A DNA stretch of 64,000 nt, from contig JAAUSR010000012.1 in assembly GCA_012032555.1 (NCBI GenBank), positions 44,828 through 108,827 on the forward strand, given 5' to 3'. Positions 39,327 to 50,684 of this stretch are shown here, piece after piece. A program made the translations under genes and the position numbers. Source of the stretch: Thioploca sp. Lineage in GTDB: Bacteria; Pseudomonadota; Gammaproteobacteria; Beggiatoales; Beggiatoaceae. Numbering within the stretch: the stretch's first letter is position 1; every line of letters begins with the position of its first letter. Under the pieces are notes generated by a model, which had not been told where the DNA came from, made no database searches, and was given only the letters and a program-made list of their open reading frames with translations.

Positions 39327-40147
39327 CCGCGAGATTTCATCCCCACATAGCGATTTTCGACCAAATCAAGGCGTCCAATCCCATTGGCACCAGCCACTTT
39401 ATTAAGATAACTTAACACTTGAGCTGGTTTCATGGGGTTACCATCAATGGCGACAATATCACCTTGCGCAAATTCTAACTCTAAAATACTATGTTTATCG
39501 GGTGCTCGTTCGGGTGAAACGCTCCAGCGCCACATTTCTTCCTCGGGTTCTTGCCAGGGATCTTCCAGTGGTCCGCCTTCATAAGAAATATGCAATAAAT
39601 TGGCATCCATAGAATAAGGTGATTGATTACCGCGTTTCCTTTCTATCGGAATATGATGCTGTTCAGCGTAGGCCAAGAGTTTTTCACGAGAAGTTAAATC
39701 CCAATCGCGCCAAGGGGCTATCACCTTAATGTCAGGTTTTAAAGCATAAGCACCTAATTCAAAACGAACTTGGTCATTACCTTTACCCGTGGCACCATGA
39801 GCAATCGCATCGGCCCCAGTTTGATTAGCAATTTCGACCAGGCGTTTAGCTATCAGCGGTCGAGCAATAGACGTACCCAGTAAATATTCACCTTCATAAA
39901 GGGCATTAGCTCGAAACAGGGGAAATACATACTCCTTTACAAATTCTTCACACAAATCCTCAATATAAATTTCCTTGACACCCAAAGCTTGAGCTTTAGC
40001 ACGAGCCGGTTCAAGTTCTTCTCCCTGTCCAATGTCCGCAGTAAAAGTAACTACTTCGCATTGATATTGATCTTGTAACCACTTGAGGATAATAGAGGTA
40101 TCCAAACCACCCGAATAAGCCAGTACTACTTTGTTTATATTAGCCAT
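39299..40147 (-). CDS. argG: Argininosuccinate synthase, N-terminal part (frameshifted)
   Basis: The N-terminal 270 or so residues of ArgG, which joins citrulline and aspartate using ATP in arginine synthesis. The P-loop-like [15 protein letters not shown] is intact, as are [31 protein letters not shown] and [17 protein letters not shown]. The frame ends in GCYETPGVR where the family has GCYETPGGT, because one base is missing from 39307-39315 (CCCC GGGGG). Since both halves are otherwise well conserved, a sequence error is more likely than a recent pseudogene. Confidence 0.88.
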   Translation of the reverse strand: MANINKVVLAYSGGLDTSIILKWLQDQYQCEVVTFTADIGQGEELEPARAKAQALGVKEIYIEDLCEEFVKEYVFPLFRANALYEGEYLLGTSIARPLIAKRLVEIANQTGADAIAHGATGKGNDQVRFELGAYALKPDIKVIAPWRDWDLTSREKLLAYAEQHHIPIERKRGNQSPYSMDANLLHISYEGGPLEDPWQEPEEEMWRWSVSPERAPDKHSILELEFAQGDIVAIDGNPMKPAQVLSYLNKVAGANGIGRLDLVENRYVGMKSRGCYETPGVR

Positions 40148-40205
40148 AGTGATATTAATTTTGATAGGTATTATCGAAAGAAATGATAGTTATTCAACCT
40201 TGCTG

Positions 40206-40568
40206 TCATTTTTTACCAATAACTGTATCATGCCAAGCAATAATATTTTGGACGAGATTTTGCGAAAGATGTTCAAAATCACTACCATATTCTATTAGCG
40301 CTTTAGCTTCCGTTGATTTTCCGGTCAAAGCAAGATGAATAATTTTTTGTGCTTCATAATGGAGCTTACGATTTAATTCTACCACTTTTGAATAATGTTC
40401 ATATTGGCTTAATTCTTTGGCATTGGCTTTTAACCAATTATCAAACTGGTTTTGATCGAGAGAAAAATCATCTGGATTACTCCCTTGTTCGACAATATCA
40501 TGCAAGTGTTTTTTCCAATGAGTATGGTTCACTATAGCTTGATAAATGGTATTAGCGATACTGCTCAC
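40206..40568 (-). CDS. CZB-like (chemoreceptor zinc-binding) protein
   Basis: A 120-residue all-helical protein resembling a stand-alone CZB domain. AIVNHTHWKKHL matches the first helix of CZB with His15/His17, WLKANAKEL the second, and KVVELNRKLHYEAQKIIHLALTGKSTEA the last His-rich helix. CZB usually binds zinc with three His and one Cys. Here there is no Cys, and the first His of the last pair is replaced by Asn66, so metal binding is doubtful. Such proteins are attached to diguanylate cyclases or chemoreceptors. The family call is moderate. Confidence 0.5.
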   Translation of the reverse strand: MSSIANTIYQAIVNHTHWKKHLHDIVEQGSNPDDFSLDQNQFDNWLKANAKELSQYEHYSKVVELNRKLHYEAQKIIHLALTGKSTEAKALIEYGSDFEHLSQNLVQNIIAWHDTVIGKK

Positions 40569-40764
40569 AATGTTCTCCGTTCGTGATTGACTGACTTATT
40601 ATTACTAAATTGACTGACTTAATTTTATTTCGTTAAATTGTAGCGGCGAACAGATAAGCTCACCCAATGTGAGTTGGAAACGGAATTGGTAGCCGGTTAA
40701 TAGGATCAGAGAACGTAGGATAAATTAAATGTCAGCGAAATCAATAATCCTAATAACCAGTTGA

Positions 40765-41517
40765 TTATTTCATTTTCTCAGCTAATAATGCGGTTAAGCG
40801 ATTAATTTCAGTTTCAGCAGTTTTGGCCCGTTGCGTTGCAACTTCTAGTTGTTGTTCTACAGATTTAATCCGTTGTTCTGCTACTTGAGCACGTTGATTT
40901 TCAGTTTCTTCCGGGAGTAACAATAAATCGCCAGCTAAGTTAGCCCAACGTAACCAAGTAGTCTCGACACCTTTGTAAAGACCTTGCCAACGAACGAGAG
41001 CGAGTCCTAATTGCTGACTAGTAAAATGTTCATTTTCGAGCAATAAAGCTTCATAATTTCCGCCACTAAGTCGAAACCCAGCCCAATCATCGGGGTTAAA
41101 GGGGTCAAACCAAAAATATTCTGAAACCTTAAGTTGATTTTGATAAATCATTTTCTTTTTAGTTTTATCCTCTTTGGCGGTGCTTTCCGATAACAATTCG
41201 ATGATAATATCGGGTGTCTTACCTTCTTCCCATACCACCCAGCTTTTCCGCTCCCCGTGAGGAACACCTAGCACCACAAAAACATCTGGGCCTTTAAAAT
41301 CTTGATGGCGAATTTGCTTAAAACTATAGTAAATAAACATATTACCACCAACGTAACCCCCTTGAGGATGATTATTTAACCAGGGTTCAAGAGAATAGAT
41401 CAGTAAGTCCATTTGTTTCTTATGTCGTTCCGTTTCCATAGGGATACCATCATCGCTAGGGAGATTATCTTGGGTAGGAAGTGATAAATTGGCTTCATCA
41501 ATGAGAATATTTAACAT
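40765..41517 (-). CDS. Uma2 family endonuclease (DUF820)
   Basis: A 250-residue PD-(D/E)XK-like protein. Core features are GPDVFVVLGVP, KTPDIIIELLSESTAKEDKTKKK (PDxxxExLSxST is the family signature) and SEYFWFDP. After the nuclease core a C-terminal coiled coil (about 205-250, with repeated AEQRIK/ATQRAK heptads) is present. Uma2 proteins are abundant in cyanobacteria and large sulfur bacteria; their function is uncertain. A short fragment resembling part of the same family may lie on the plus strand at 41810-41965. Confidence 0.8.
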   Translation of the reverse strand: MLNILIDEANLSLPTQDNLPSDDGIPMETERHKKQMDLLIYSLEPWLNNHPQGGYVGGNMFIYYSFKQIRHQDFKGPDVFVVLGVPHGERKSWVVWEEGKTPDIIIELLSESTAKEDKTKKKMIYQNQLKVSEYFWFDPFNPDDWAGFRLSGGNYEALLLENEHFTSQQLGLALVRWQGLYKGVETTWLRWANLAGDLLLLPEETENQRAQVAEQRIKSVEQQLEVATQRAKTAETEINRLTALLAEKMK

Positions 41518-42107
41518 ATTTTTGACTCCAGAACTGATACTGGTTAAATGAATTTGTATCCCATACTCACTTAAAAGTCAACTTGGTTAGCAAGCGATGA
41601 TCGTATTGTTCTTCATTTCTGATCTTGCTATTTTGCATATTATAGATCATTCTAATTATAGAGTAATCGGATTGACTTACCTTTATTAATTAGTCAACGC
41701 ATGGTTCTTCACCCCTTCCTTAAAATGAGATATCAGACCATCTAGGCAATGCAACCGGTGTACAAACACCAATAAGCCATGATTCATATTTGCCATACCC
41801 TCCAACTAGCGGTTTCATCAGCCGGTGCTGGTATACCTCATGGCTGAGGTGTATGTAGCCTTTACCGACGGCTCGCTAAAACTGCCAGATATTTCAATTT
41901 GTTGCCGTCGATCGATCCAGTTAAAGTTTGATTCATTATACCAGTATCAAGAAGTATTCTGTTGATCTAACCGCTTGCCTGAGAATGATGTTAAGTTGAT
42001 AACGGTAAATTGGTGTTTGCTGGTTTAACTTTTGCTTAACCTTCCTTATTGAATGAATCTCTATAAATTTCTGCTGTTTTAACAATTTTCGGAATTTTTT
42101 AATCTAT
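41518..42107. other. Intergenic region between divergent genes
   Basis: 590 bases between Uma2 and the GGDEF-EAL gene. The centre carries a short coding-like segment (41810-41965). Small hairpin ACCTCA-TGGC-TGAGGT lies inside it. The rest shows nothing recognisable. Confidence 0.4.
41810..41965 (+). pseudogene. Short coding-like remnant, possibly Uma2-derived
   Basis: An open stretch with an ATG at 41840 reads EVYVAFTDGSLKLPDIS, which resembles the strand-turn-PD segment of Uma2-type proteins, and stops at 41963-41965. It is too short and lacks a ribosome binding site. Could be a relic or chance. Confidence 0.25.
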
Positions 42108-45100
42108 ATGCGTCTTTTTTTAAGTTATAAACGACAACTCAAATTGATCAGTTTAATCATCATTTTTTTGCTGATTATTCCGATGTTGGGTTGGGCTATT
42201 TCATCCTTTCCTCTCTTTGAAGAATTGACTTATTATCCACCGCTTTATATTTTTATAAAAATTTTTACCATTGTGATGGCTGTGCTTATCTTTGCAGTGG
42301 GATGGAATACTTACCATAAAAAATTACCACGCAATATTATTATTCTCTCTACCGTTTTTCTTGGAGTAGGCTTATTTGGTTTTGCTCATTTGTTATCTTA
42401 TCGAGGTGTAGCCGATTTTATTGCACCAGGTCATTCTGGACCAAGCATCGATTTTTGGTTAACTGCACGGCTACTAGCGGTTCTAGCTTTATTAGCAATA
42501 GCCGTCTTGTCAGACAAGCCATTAGCGGCTTCTCGGCTTACCCGCTATCGGTTATTAAGTAGTGTATTGTTTATGACTGTCATTTTAGCCGGGTTACGTT
42601 TTCTTTATAACGATATTTTTTTACTTTCTTTCCCACCTAACGAAGAATTTATTCAACTTGAACTTATCATCAACTACATCATAGTCGCTTTGGGTATTAT
42701 CGCGGCAATTTTATTTTATCTGCGGATGCAGCAACCACAATCTTATGATTTAGTGAGTTTATTTGGCGCTAATATCGTAATGGTATTGAGTAATTTTTTC
42801 TTCACTTTAACGACCTATGATTTATTTAATCTGTTAAGTCATGCTTATCAACTCATTTCTTATCTGTTTTTATATCGAGCTATTTTTGAAAGTGCTATCC
42901 GTAAACCTTATCAGCAACTTTACAAATCTCAGAAAAAATTAGAAAAAGCACAAGCTGCACTGCGTCAATCAGAATTTCGTTATCGGACGGTTTCAGAATT
43001 GACTTCTGATTATGGTTATGCCTTTCAAGTAGCAGCCGATGGAAATTTAAATCAAGAATGGGTAACAGAAGCTTTTTATCGTATTACTGGTTTTACGCCA
43101 GCGGAAATCGATAGTCGCGGTGGTGTTATTAATCTTATTCATCCGGATGATATCCCCATCGCGCTTCAACATCGAGATATTCTCCTCTCTAATCAAGCAG
43201 ATGTTTCTGAATTTCGACTGATTACTAAAAATGGCGAAAGTCGCTGGATACTGAATTATGGACGTCCTCAATGGGATTCAAGTGCCAATCGGGTGATGCG
43301 AATCATCGGTGCTGCACAAGATATTACTTCTCGTCATCGGGAAGAAGTACGTCTTACTAAGTTAAATCAATGCCTCACTAGCTTTGGTCCAAAATTCAAC
43401 GAAAATATTAACCGATTAGTGGCATTGTGTGGAGAACTTATGGGCGCCCATTTTGCAGTTTATAGTCGCCTGGAACAAGGTTTACTTTATTCGTGTGGGC
43501 TATGGCAAACACCCCCAGATTATCACTTAAATTACTCATCAGCAGGACCAATTTGCTACAACATCATTGATGGAGAAAGCGATAATGTAGTCGTTATTCA
43601 TCATTTACCTAATACCCTTTACGCTCAAACTGATCCACGAGTAGAACAATATCAACTACAAACTTACATGGGTCAAGTCGTAAAATGTGAACAGCAACGG
43701 ATTGGGGCACTCAGTTTATTTTATAATCAATCTGTTGAATTAAGCCAGTTTGATAAAAAGCTGATAGGGATTATTGCCGCAGCCATTGGTGTAGAAGAAG
43801 AACGCCAGCGAGCAGACGAGGCGATTAAAGCGGAACGAGCCTTTTTACAAAACGTCATTGATGGTGTTCCGGATCCAATTATGGTCATTCAAGCAGACTA
43901 TCAAATTATTCTCATGAACCGTATTGCTCGTGAAATGGCTATGATACCGACTTCTACCCATTCCTATGGTTCGTGTTATCAATTCTCTCGTGGTTTATCA
44001 GAAGGCTGTGGTATTGCCAATCATCGTTGTCCCATGGAAGAAGTGCGTAAATTGGGCAAAACGGTAACGATAGAACATGAATATCAAGATATCCATGGCA
44101 ATCATCGCGTGATAGAGATTTCCGCTGCACCATTATGGAATACCGAAGGTCATTTAGCCGGTATAATTGAATCGTCACGAGATATTACTGAAAGAGAACG
44201 TGTTAGAAAAAAACTTCTGGATAACCAATCACATTTAGATTATCTGGCTCACCACGATACCTTGACTGATTTACCTAATCGATTGTTATTTCATGAACGT
44301 TTACAACAAGCTATTGTTAATGCACAGGCTAATCAGTCTAAAGTGGCCTTACTTTTTCTCGATTTAGACCGCTTTAAAAAGGTGAATGATACTTTGGGAC
44401 ATCAGGTCGGTGACTACCTTTTGAAAGTCGTGGCTCAGCGATTGCAAACGAGTGTTGGACAAGCCGGTACGGTTGCTCGCTTAGGCGGTGATGAATTCAC
44501 TATTCTTATAGAAGGCGTCCAAGATATTTATCCCATTGCTAAAATCGCGCAGCAAATTATCACCGAACTTGCTCATCCCTTTGAAGTCAGTCATTATGAA
44601 TTTTATATTGGTACCAGTATTGGAATTAGCCTCTATCCAACCGATGGCCAAGACGTCGAAACTTTACTTAAACATGCTGATAGTGCAATGTATTTAGCTA
44701 AGGCACACGGTCGAGGCAATTATCAATTTTTTACCACAGAATTAAACCGTAAAGCAATGCGCCATCTCATGCTGGATACCCGTTTGCGTAAAGCTTTAGA
44801 ACAAGAAGAATTGCAAGTATTTTATCAACCACAAGTTGATCCCAGTAATGGTTGTATTATTGGAATGGAAGCCCTCGTTCGGTGGCCGTATTCTCAAACA
44901 GAATTTATTTCACCAGCAGAATTTATTCCTATCGCAGAAGAAATGGGTCTTATTGTGCCATTAGGCGAATGGGTACTACGAACAGCTTGTACTCAAACTA
45001 AAATTTGGCAAGATGAAGGTTTGCCGCTGAGAGTTGCTGTTAATCTTTCTGCGCAACAATTTCGCCAACAAAATTTATTAGAAAAAATTATGAAAATTCT

Positions 45101-45530
45101 CTCTGAGACTGGACTCAGTCCAAATTATTTAGAATTAGAACTTACCGAAAGTATTTTCTTAGAAGGTGCAGAAGCCGCTATCACTTTAATGAATAAGATG
45201 AAAAAATTGGGTATTAATTTATCTCTAGATGATTTTGGTACTGGCTATTCTTCATTAAGTTATCTCAAACGGTTTCCGTTAGATAATCTCAAAATTGCGC
45301 AAGAATTCGTCCGTGATTTAACGACGGATCCCTGTGATGTCGCTATTGCTGAAGCAATTATTTCACTCGCTAAGCGCTTAGGTTTAAAAATTATAGCTGA
45401 AGGTGTAGAAACCCAAGAACACCTTAGCTTTTTTCAAACTCACCATTGCGATCTGGTACAAGGTTATCTATTTAGTCGGCCTTTACCGGCATCAGAATTT
45501 ATTCAATTGCTTAAAAAGCATTCACTCTAA
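42108..45530 (+). CDS. MASE3-PAS-GAF-PAS-GGDEF-EAL cyclic-di-GMP protein
   Basis: A 1140-residue membrane protein: about eight helices of a MASE3 sensor domain (1-270), PAS/PAC (about 290-405), GAF (about 410-575), a second PAS (about 580-700), GGDEF (GGDEF motif at 793-797) and EAL (EAL at 921-923). The GGDEF active site is intact, so diguanylate cyclase activity is expected. EAL has the metal/catalytic residues (EALVRW, LTES, DDFGTGY, EGVE, QGYLFSRP). The normally conserved KID motif reads K-I-A at 1062-1064, with unclear effect. It likely senses through MASE3 and links to motility and adhesion. Confidence 0.92.
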   Translation: MRLFLSYKRQLKLISLIIIFLLIIPMLGWAISSFPLFEELTYYPPLYIFIKIFTIVMAVLIFAVGWNTYHKKLPRNIIILSTVFLGVGLFGFAHLLSYRGVADFIAPGHSGPSIDFWLTARLLAVLALLAIAVLSDKPLAASRLTRYRLLSSVLFMTVILAGLRFLYNDIFLLSFPPNEEFIQLELIINYIIVALGIIAAILFYLRMQQPQSYDLVSLFGANIVMVLSNFFFTLTTYDLFNLLSHAYQLISYLFLYRAIFESAIRKPYQQLYKSQKKLEKAQAALRQSEFRYRTVSELTSDYGYAFQVAADGNLNQEWVTEAFYRITGFTPAEIDSRGGVINLIHPDDIPIALQHRDILLSNQADVSEFRLITKNGESRWILNYGRPQWDSSANRVMRIIGAAQDITSRHREEVRLTKLNQCLTSFGPKFNENINRLVALCGELMGAHFAVYSRLEQGLLYSCGLWQTPPDYHLNYSSAGPICYNIIDGESDNVVVIHHLPNTLYAQTDPRVEQYQLQTYMGQVVKCEQQRIGALSLFYNQSVELSQFDKKLIGIIAAAIGVEEERQRADEAIKAERAFLQNVIDGVPDPIMVIQADYQIILMNRIAREMAMIPTSTHSYGSCYQFSRGLSEGCGIANHRCPMEEVRKLGKTVTIEHEYQDIHGNHRVIEISAAPLWNTEGHLAGIIESSRDITERERVRKKLLDNQSHLDYLAHHDTLTDLPNRLLFHERLQQAIVNAQANQSKVALLFLDLDRFKKVNDTLGHQVGDYLLKVVAQRLQTSVGQAGTVARLGGDEFTILIEGVQDIYPIAKIAQQIITELAHPFEVSHYEFYIGTSIGISLYPTDGQDVETLLKHADSAMYLAKAHGRGNYQFFTTELNRKAMRHLMLDTRLRKALEQEELQVFYQPQVDPSNGCIIGMEALVRWPYSQTEFISPAEFIPIAEEMGLIVPLGEWVLRTACTQTKIWQDEGLPLRVAVNLSAQQFRQQNLLEKIMKILSETGLSPNYLELELTESIFLEGAEAAITLMNKMKKLGINLSLDDFGTGYSSLSYLKRFPLDNLKIAQEFVRDLTTDPCDVAIAEAIISLAKRLGLKIIAEGVETQEHLSFFQTHHCDLVQGYLFSRPLPASEFIQLLKKHSL

Positions 45531-45639
45531 CCGATAAACTCATGGAGAAAAATCATGAAGCTATTTTCCGAATCGAATTACGGCTGATTCAGACATTTTC
45601 AGGGTTAGTGAATAAATTTAGCGGGAGCAACTAATTTAT

Positions 45640-46461
45640 CTACCATTCACTGGGATCAACCCGATAATAATGGCACAATTGCTCATAGAGTTGATTATAC
45701 TCGTTTTTTAATAACAGTGGTCTCTCAAAAAAGGCTTCGGTAGCTACGGCAAAGAATTCAGCCGGATTTTTAGCCCCATAATAATCTATTACCGTACTTT
45801 CACCACGTGCTGCTTTATTACAATGTTGTTGGTAGGTTTGACTAAAAACTTTTGCCCAAGTGATATAACTCGCTTTATTGTCCAGTAGCGGCACACCATT
45901 CGTATCGCCTTGTTCATGATCGAGTTGGTGTGCAAATTCGTGTAAGACGACATTGGCTCCACTGCCAAAAGAATCGGTATCTTGTTTAACGTCTTCCCAA
46001 GATAGAATAATTTTACCCATAGCCCAAGATTCTCCTTCCAAAACTTGTCTTTCTTGGCTATGCACCCCAGCGTTATCTTGAACTTCTCGAGGTACGATAA
46101 AAGCAGTAGGATAGACTAAGATGACACTCAAATCTTTGTAATACCAAGTCTTACGATTTAATAATAACAGACAAGCTTGCGCCGCAATCGTTAATTTTAT
46201 CTCTTCAGTTATAACTAATTCTCCACAACCGATAAATTGCTTTTCTGCTAAAAAAACTTGAATATGATTTTGCAATTGTTGCTTTAATAAGCTGGGTAGG
46301 CAACGATAAATTGGTACATTTTGTTCTAAAAATTGTTGCCATCGTTTTGAAAACGGTTGACGACGCCAACGTTCTCGACGCCAGTCATTGACAATGGGTT
46401 TACCTATAATGATCGCTATGATCATACCCCCTATTGTGAGCAATATTGTCAGGAATATCAT
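45640..46461 (-). CDS. mtfA: Zinc-dependent peptidase MtfA (M90)
   Basis: A 273-residue metallopeptidase with HEFAHQLDHEQGDTNGVP containing the HExxH zinc motif. The N-terminus is a single membrane helix (IFLTILLTIGGMIIAIIIG), then RRQPFSKRWQQFLEQNVPIYRCL, the family start. E. coli MtfA binds the repressor Mlc and modulates glucose PTS expression; whether that holds here is unknown. It is convergent with the GGDEF-EAL gene. Confidence 0.88.
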   Translation of the reverse strand: MIFLTILLTIGGMIIAIIIGKPIVNDWRRERWRRQPFSKRWQQFLEQNVPIYRCLPSLLKQQLQNHIQVFLAEKQFIGCGELVITEEIKLTIAAQACLLLLNRKTWYYKDLSVILVYPTAFIVPREVQDNAGVHSQERQVLEGESWAMGKIILSWEDVKQDTDSFGSGANVVLHEFAHQLDHEQGDTNGVPLLDNKASYITWAKVFSQTYQQHCNKAARGESTVIDYYGAKNPAEFFAVATEAFFERPLLLKNEYNQLYEQLCHYYRVDPSEW

Positions 46462-46639
46462 TTGGTGATTAATAATACTAATGATTAGAAAAACCAGTTT
46501 AACTTGGGTATCGCGTTTAATTTCAAAGAACGACTGGGTTACTTCTTCTGAAATTCAACTCAGTACGGTAATATGTCGTGTCAATTTCTTATTTTATTGT
46601 CGATGAGAAATTTTAACTCCATTTTTTTAATCCTAAATA

Positions 46640-48019
46640 ATGATTAACACTATTCCAACCATTGGTTTTATTTCATTAGGTTGTCCCAAAGCAACCGTTG
46701 ATTCGGAACGTATTTTGACTCAGTTACGTGCTGAAGGCTACTTAATCAGTGCCAGCTATGAAGAAGCTGACCTTGTTGTCGTGAATACCTGCGGATTTAT
46801 TGAATCGGCTGTCACCGAATCTTTAGATGCAATTGGTGAAGCTTTAGCTAGAAATGGTCAAGTGATTGTCACCGGTTGTTTAGGTGCCCAAGGCGATGTG
46901 GTTAAAGCCAATTATCCCGAAGTCCTCGCGATAACTGGTCCAGCCGCTGTAACTGAAGTGATGGTCATTATTCACGCACAGTTGCCACCACCTTCTGATC
47001 CACGTTTGGATTTATTACCACCGGGTGGTATCAAATTAACACCACGTCATTATGCATACTTGAAAATTGCTGAAGGTTGTAATCAGCAATGCAGCTTTTG
47101 TATTATTCCGCAATTACGCGGACCTTTGATAAGTCGTCCCATTGGCGAAATCCTAACCGAAGCTGAACGATTGGTCAGTGCGGGCGTAAAAGAATTACTG
47201 ATCGTTTCCCAAGATACGGCGGCTTATGGCGTAGATACACGCTATCGACTGGATTTTTGGCAAGGTCGTCCACTTAAAACGCGTATTACCGAACTCTGCC
47301 GTGCTCTAGGTCAACTCGGCATTTGGATACGATTACATTATATTTATCCCTACCCTCATGTGGATCAGTTGGTGGAATTAATGGCAGCAGGCTTGATTTT
47401 ACCCTATCTGGATGTGCCACTGCAACATAGCAGTCCCGCTATTTTGCAAGCGATGCGACGTCCGGCTAACATTGATAATATGTTACGTCGTCTTGACAAT
47501 TGGCGGGCAATTTGCCCAGCGTTAACTTTGCGTAGCACCTTTATTGTCGGGTTTCCCGGCGAAACCGCTGCCGATTTTGAGCACTTACTGGCTTTTATTC
47601 AAGCCGCTCAGTTAGATCGAGTCGGGGCTTTTACTTATTCGCCAATTGCGGGGGCTGCTGCTAATCATTTGCCGGGCGCTATTCCCGAGGAAATTAAGAC
47701 CGAACGCCTTAATCGCTTGATGTCAATTCAAAGTGCCATTAGTGCCAATAAACTACAATCCCGAATTGGTCAAACCGTTCCCGTGTTGATAGACGAAATA
47801 ACCCCAACAACCATTTATGCCCGTAGCGTTGCCGAAGCACCGGAAATTGATGGGGTTATCATCATTAAATCCCCAATTAAATCCACAGCAAAGCCATTAT
47901 CACCTGGTGATTTTATTTACGTCAAAATTATTGCTGCGGATGAACATGATCTCTATGCTAAAAATCTTGCCACTCCCCCTCGTCGTCATCAGCATCAACC
48001 GGTAGCGGTTCAGAAATAG
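46640..48019 (+). CDS. rimO: Ribosomal protein S12 methylthiotransferase
   Basis: A 459-residue radical SAM enzyme that thiomethylates Asp89 of S12. The N-terminal UPF0004 domain carries three Cys (Cys15 in FISLGC, NTCGF, VTGCLG). The radical SAM triad is C147-x3-C151-x2-C154 (CNQQCSFC). A C-terminal TRAM domain starts near 375. It differs from MiaB by the [12 protein letters not shown] start. The last 62 bases overlap, tail to tail, the 3' end of a chemoreceptor gene. Local GC content is higher than in the flanking sequence. Confidence 0.95.
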   Translation: MINTIPTIGFISLGCPKATVDSERILTQLRAEGYLISASYEEADLVVVNTCGFIESAVTESLDAIGEALARNGQVIVTGCLGAQGDVVKANYPEVLAITGPAAVTEVMVIIHAQLPPPSDPRLDLLPPGGIKLTPRHYAYLKIAEGCNQQCSFCIIPQLRGPLISRPIGEILTEAERLVSAGVKELLIVSQDTAAYGVDTRYRLDFWQGRPLKTRITELCRALGQLGIWIRLHYIYPYPHVDQLVELMAAGLILPYLDVPLQHSSPAILQAMRRPANIDNMLRRLDNWRAICPALTLRSTFIVGFPGETAADFEHLLAFIQAAQLDRVGAFTYSPIAGAAANHLPGAIPEEIKTERLNRLMSIQSAISANKLQSRIGQTVPVLIDEITPTTIYARSVAEAPEIDGVIIIKSPIKSTAKPLSPGDFIYVKIIAADEHDLYAKNLATPPRRHQHQPVAVQK

Positions 48020-50684
48020 TTTGAACTGGTGGGACTGACTTGGCGCGATTAATAACTGCTTGGGTTTTCTGGCGGGGAGCAGCTTGCTCGAATTGTCGCT
48101 CGATCTTAAATAGAGTAACTTGTTCTTTGAGCATTTGTGCTTGTTCTCTCATGGCGTCACTCGCTGCTATTGCCTCTGATACTAAAGCGGCATTTTTCTG
48201 AGTCATTTCATCCATTTGGGTAATGGCAGTATTGATTTGCTGAATACCCGAGGATTGTTCTTTACTCGCCGCAGCCATTTCGGCAATAATATCATTAACT
48301 TTTTTTACTGAAACGACAATCGCTTCTAAACTTTCTCCCGATTGATTAGCTAACTGAGTGCCTTCTTCAACTTTAATCACACTATCTTTGATAAGGGCTT
48401 TAATTTCTTTAGCGGCTTCGGCACTGCGTTGAGCTAAGTTACGAACTTCCGCTGCAACCACCGCAAAACCGCGTCCTTGCTCACCGGCACGGGCTGATTC
48501 TACTGCTGCATTCAAGGCTAATAAATTAGTTTGAAAAGCAATTTCATCGATAACACTAATGATATCCGCGATTTTTTGACTACTTTTATTGATTTCGATT
48601 ATGGCTTTGATAGCCGCATTCACGACTTTACCACCACGCATGGCTTGTTCGGTGGCGCTTAGGGCTAATTGACTAGCTTGTTGAGCATTATCGGCATTTT
48701 GTTGCACCGTGCTGGTCATTTGTTCCATACTGGCGGCGGTTTCTTCTAGCGAAGCGGCTTGTTGTTCAGTCCGTTGACTTAAGTTGATATTTCCCTGAGC
48801 AAGATCTTCGGCAGCATCATTGACGATAGCGGCTGATTGAGCAATAACAGCCACCATTTCGGTTAATTTTTTAATAGTCTCGTTAATGTCATTTTTTAAT
48901 TGTTCAAAAGCGCCACGATAATCATTTTCAATTTGTTGCGTCAAATCACCTTGGGCTAAAGCCGTTAATATCCGCATGATATCTTCAATGGCGAGTTGGT
49001 TGAAATCGAGGACTTGATTAATCCCTTCGCTAAACGTGTAGAAAAATCCAGTTTTGCCGGTTAAATTAATGCGTTGTTGGAAGTTACTTTGCGAAGCAGC
49101 ATGAATAACCGCATTAATCTCTTGTTCGGTAGCCACCTCCAGGGTGCGGTTGCTGAATTCAATAACCATTCCTAACCGTTCACCATTTTTATTAAACACC
49201 GGGGTGATAATATGGTCTAAAACTAACTGACCTATCGTCACGCGCGCACGGCGAGTATCAACCAGTTGCGCTAAGATTTGTCGCTGGTAAGTTGGATTTT
49301 TATGGAAAGTATCGAGATTTTTACCCAGTAATTGGTTCGCCTCAAAGTGAGGTAAATCTTGACGAATCTTATTTTCCTCAGTTTTAAACAGGCAGTGTGC
49401 AGCTTCATTCAAATAGATAATGTTATAATTTGAATCAGTAATGAGAACACTCGTGGTAGCCTTTTCTAAAGCACGATTTACCCGTAAAGCGGCTTCCGCA
49501 GTCCGTTGTTCTTCCTCAATGCGTTCTTGTAATTGATGTTGAATTTTATTGAGTTCTTGGATACGTTGCCGCAGTTGTGTTTGCATATCTAGCATTGAGG
49601 CAAATAAACCGGTGGGTCGTTTTCTCGATTCAAATTGAGTAGACAGATCACCATTCGCAATTTTTTTAGCCATTTCAGCTACCATAGCGGGTTCACCACC
49701 CAATTGTCGCATAATCCCCCGCGAAATAATCCAGCCAAATATTAAACTAACCATAATAGCTGATCCCATCGTGATAAATAACCATAGGCGGGTATTAGTA
49801 ACGGTAAGGTGAGTTGTTACACTGGCCCGTTTAAAATCATCTGTGACGCTTTCAAAAATTTGGCTACCGATCTCGCGTATCCGTGGTCCGAGTACATCCA
49901 GTTGGTCATTTACAATTTGTTGCTGTTGAATATACTTATCATGGAGTTGATTAAATCCTTGATAATAAGTTTTTACAGCGGCAGCTGCTGCTTGAATGGC
50001 TTGATGTTGATTTGAATCGGTGAATCCCGGCAAGGCTTGTTCAAAAGCAACTTGAGTCTGTTGGTAGTATTCTGCAAACTTTTGTGCCCATTTTTCTTCA
50101 CCATTATCTAAATACTTAAACAGATTAATACGCATTAATAATAAGGTTTTTTGGCAACTACCAACATGGTAAGAACTAGCCGTATCATTGGCTTGAAAAG
50201 CACTTTCACGTAATTGTTCGAGCTTATCTTCTGCCAATGATCCTTGAATATCTAAGATTTCAGAGATAATCTGATTGCGTTCTGCCATTAATTGGGTTAT
50301 TTGCTGAAAATAGGTTTTATATTCTTGAACCGACTGTTTAAGTTGATTAGTTAATTGAACACGTTCGTTGTTATCAGTTAATTTGACTACTTCCTCTTTA
50401 GAAAAAACGACCTCCTCCAATTCAGTCCAAATTTCATTGAAGCGCTCCAAGTGGGCTGGATTTCGATCTAGAATATATTTATTAGCATAAAGACGGAGAC
50501 GTAAGAGTTTGGACAGTATTTCTCCAGCCGATTGTTGTTCTATCGCCCATTGTTCAGCTTGAATAAAAGTACTGTTAATTTGGTTGAGACGAACTAACGC
50601 CACACTACCTACTACAATCATCAATATTAAAACAATTAAATAACCTAGCGTGATTTGAGTGCTAAATCTTAGATTTTTAACCAT
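47958..50684 (-). CDS. Methyl-accepting chemotaxis protein with HAMP and PAS
   Basis: A 908-residue chemoreceptor. TM1 is near 12-34, a periplasmic four-helix (HBM-like) domain spans about 35-298, TM2 about 300-322, then HAMP (about 322-375), PAS (about 405-530), and the MCP signalling domain with the hairpin tip [33 protein letters not shown]. The very C-terminus ends EWQDF. This fits the xWxxF tether that recruits CheR in E. coli Tar/Tsr, rare outside high-abundance receptors. The last 62 bases overlap the end of rimO on the other strand. Confidence 0.93.
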   Translation of the reverse strand: MVKNLRFSTQITLGYLIVLILMIVVGSVALVRLNQINSTFIQAEQWAIEQQSAGEILSKLLRLRLYANKYILDRNPAHLERFNEIWTELEEVVFSKEEVVKLTDNNERVQLTNQLKQSVQEYKTYFQQITQLMAERNQIISEILDIQGSLAEDKLEQLRESAFQANDTASSYHVGSCQKTLLLMRINLFKYLDNGEEKWAQKFAEYYQQTQVAFEQALPGFTDSNQHQAIQAAAAAVKTYYQGFNQLHDKYIQQQQIVNDQLDVLGPRIREIGSQIFESVTDDFKRASVTTHLTVTNTRLWLFITMGSAIMVSLIFGWIISRGIMRQLGGEPAMVAEMAKKIANGDLSTQFESRKRPTGLFASMLDMQTQLRQRIQELNKIQHQLQERIEEEQRTAEAALRVNRALEKATTSVLITDSNYNIIYLNEAAHCLFKTEENKIRQDLPHFEANQLLGKNLDTFHKNPTYQRQILAQLVDTRRARVTIGQLVLDHIITPVFNKNGERLGMVIEFSNRTLEVATEQEINAVIHAASQSNFQQRINLTGKTGFFYTFSEGINQVLDFNQLAIEDIMRILTALAQGDLTQQIENDYRGAFEQLKNDINETIKKLTEMVAVIAQSAAIVNDAAEDLAQGNINLSQRTEQQAASLEETAASMEQMTSTVQQNADNAQQASQLALSATEQAMRGGKVVNAAIKAIIEINKSSQKIADIISVIDEIAFQTNLLALNAAVESARAGEQGRGFAVVAAEVRNLAQRSAEAAKEIKALIKDSVIKVEEGTQLANQSGESLEAIVVSVKKVNDIIAEMAAASKEQSSGIQQINTAITQMDEMTQKNAALVSEAIAASDAMREQAQMLKEQVTLFKIERQFEQAAPRQKTQAVINRAKSVPPVQTISEPLPVDADDDEGEWQDF

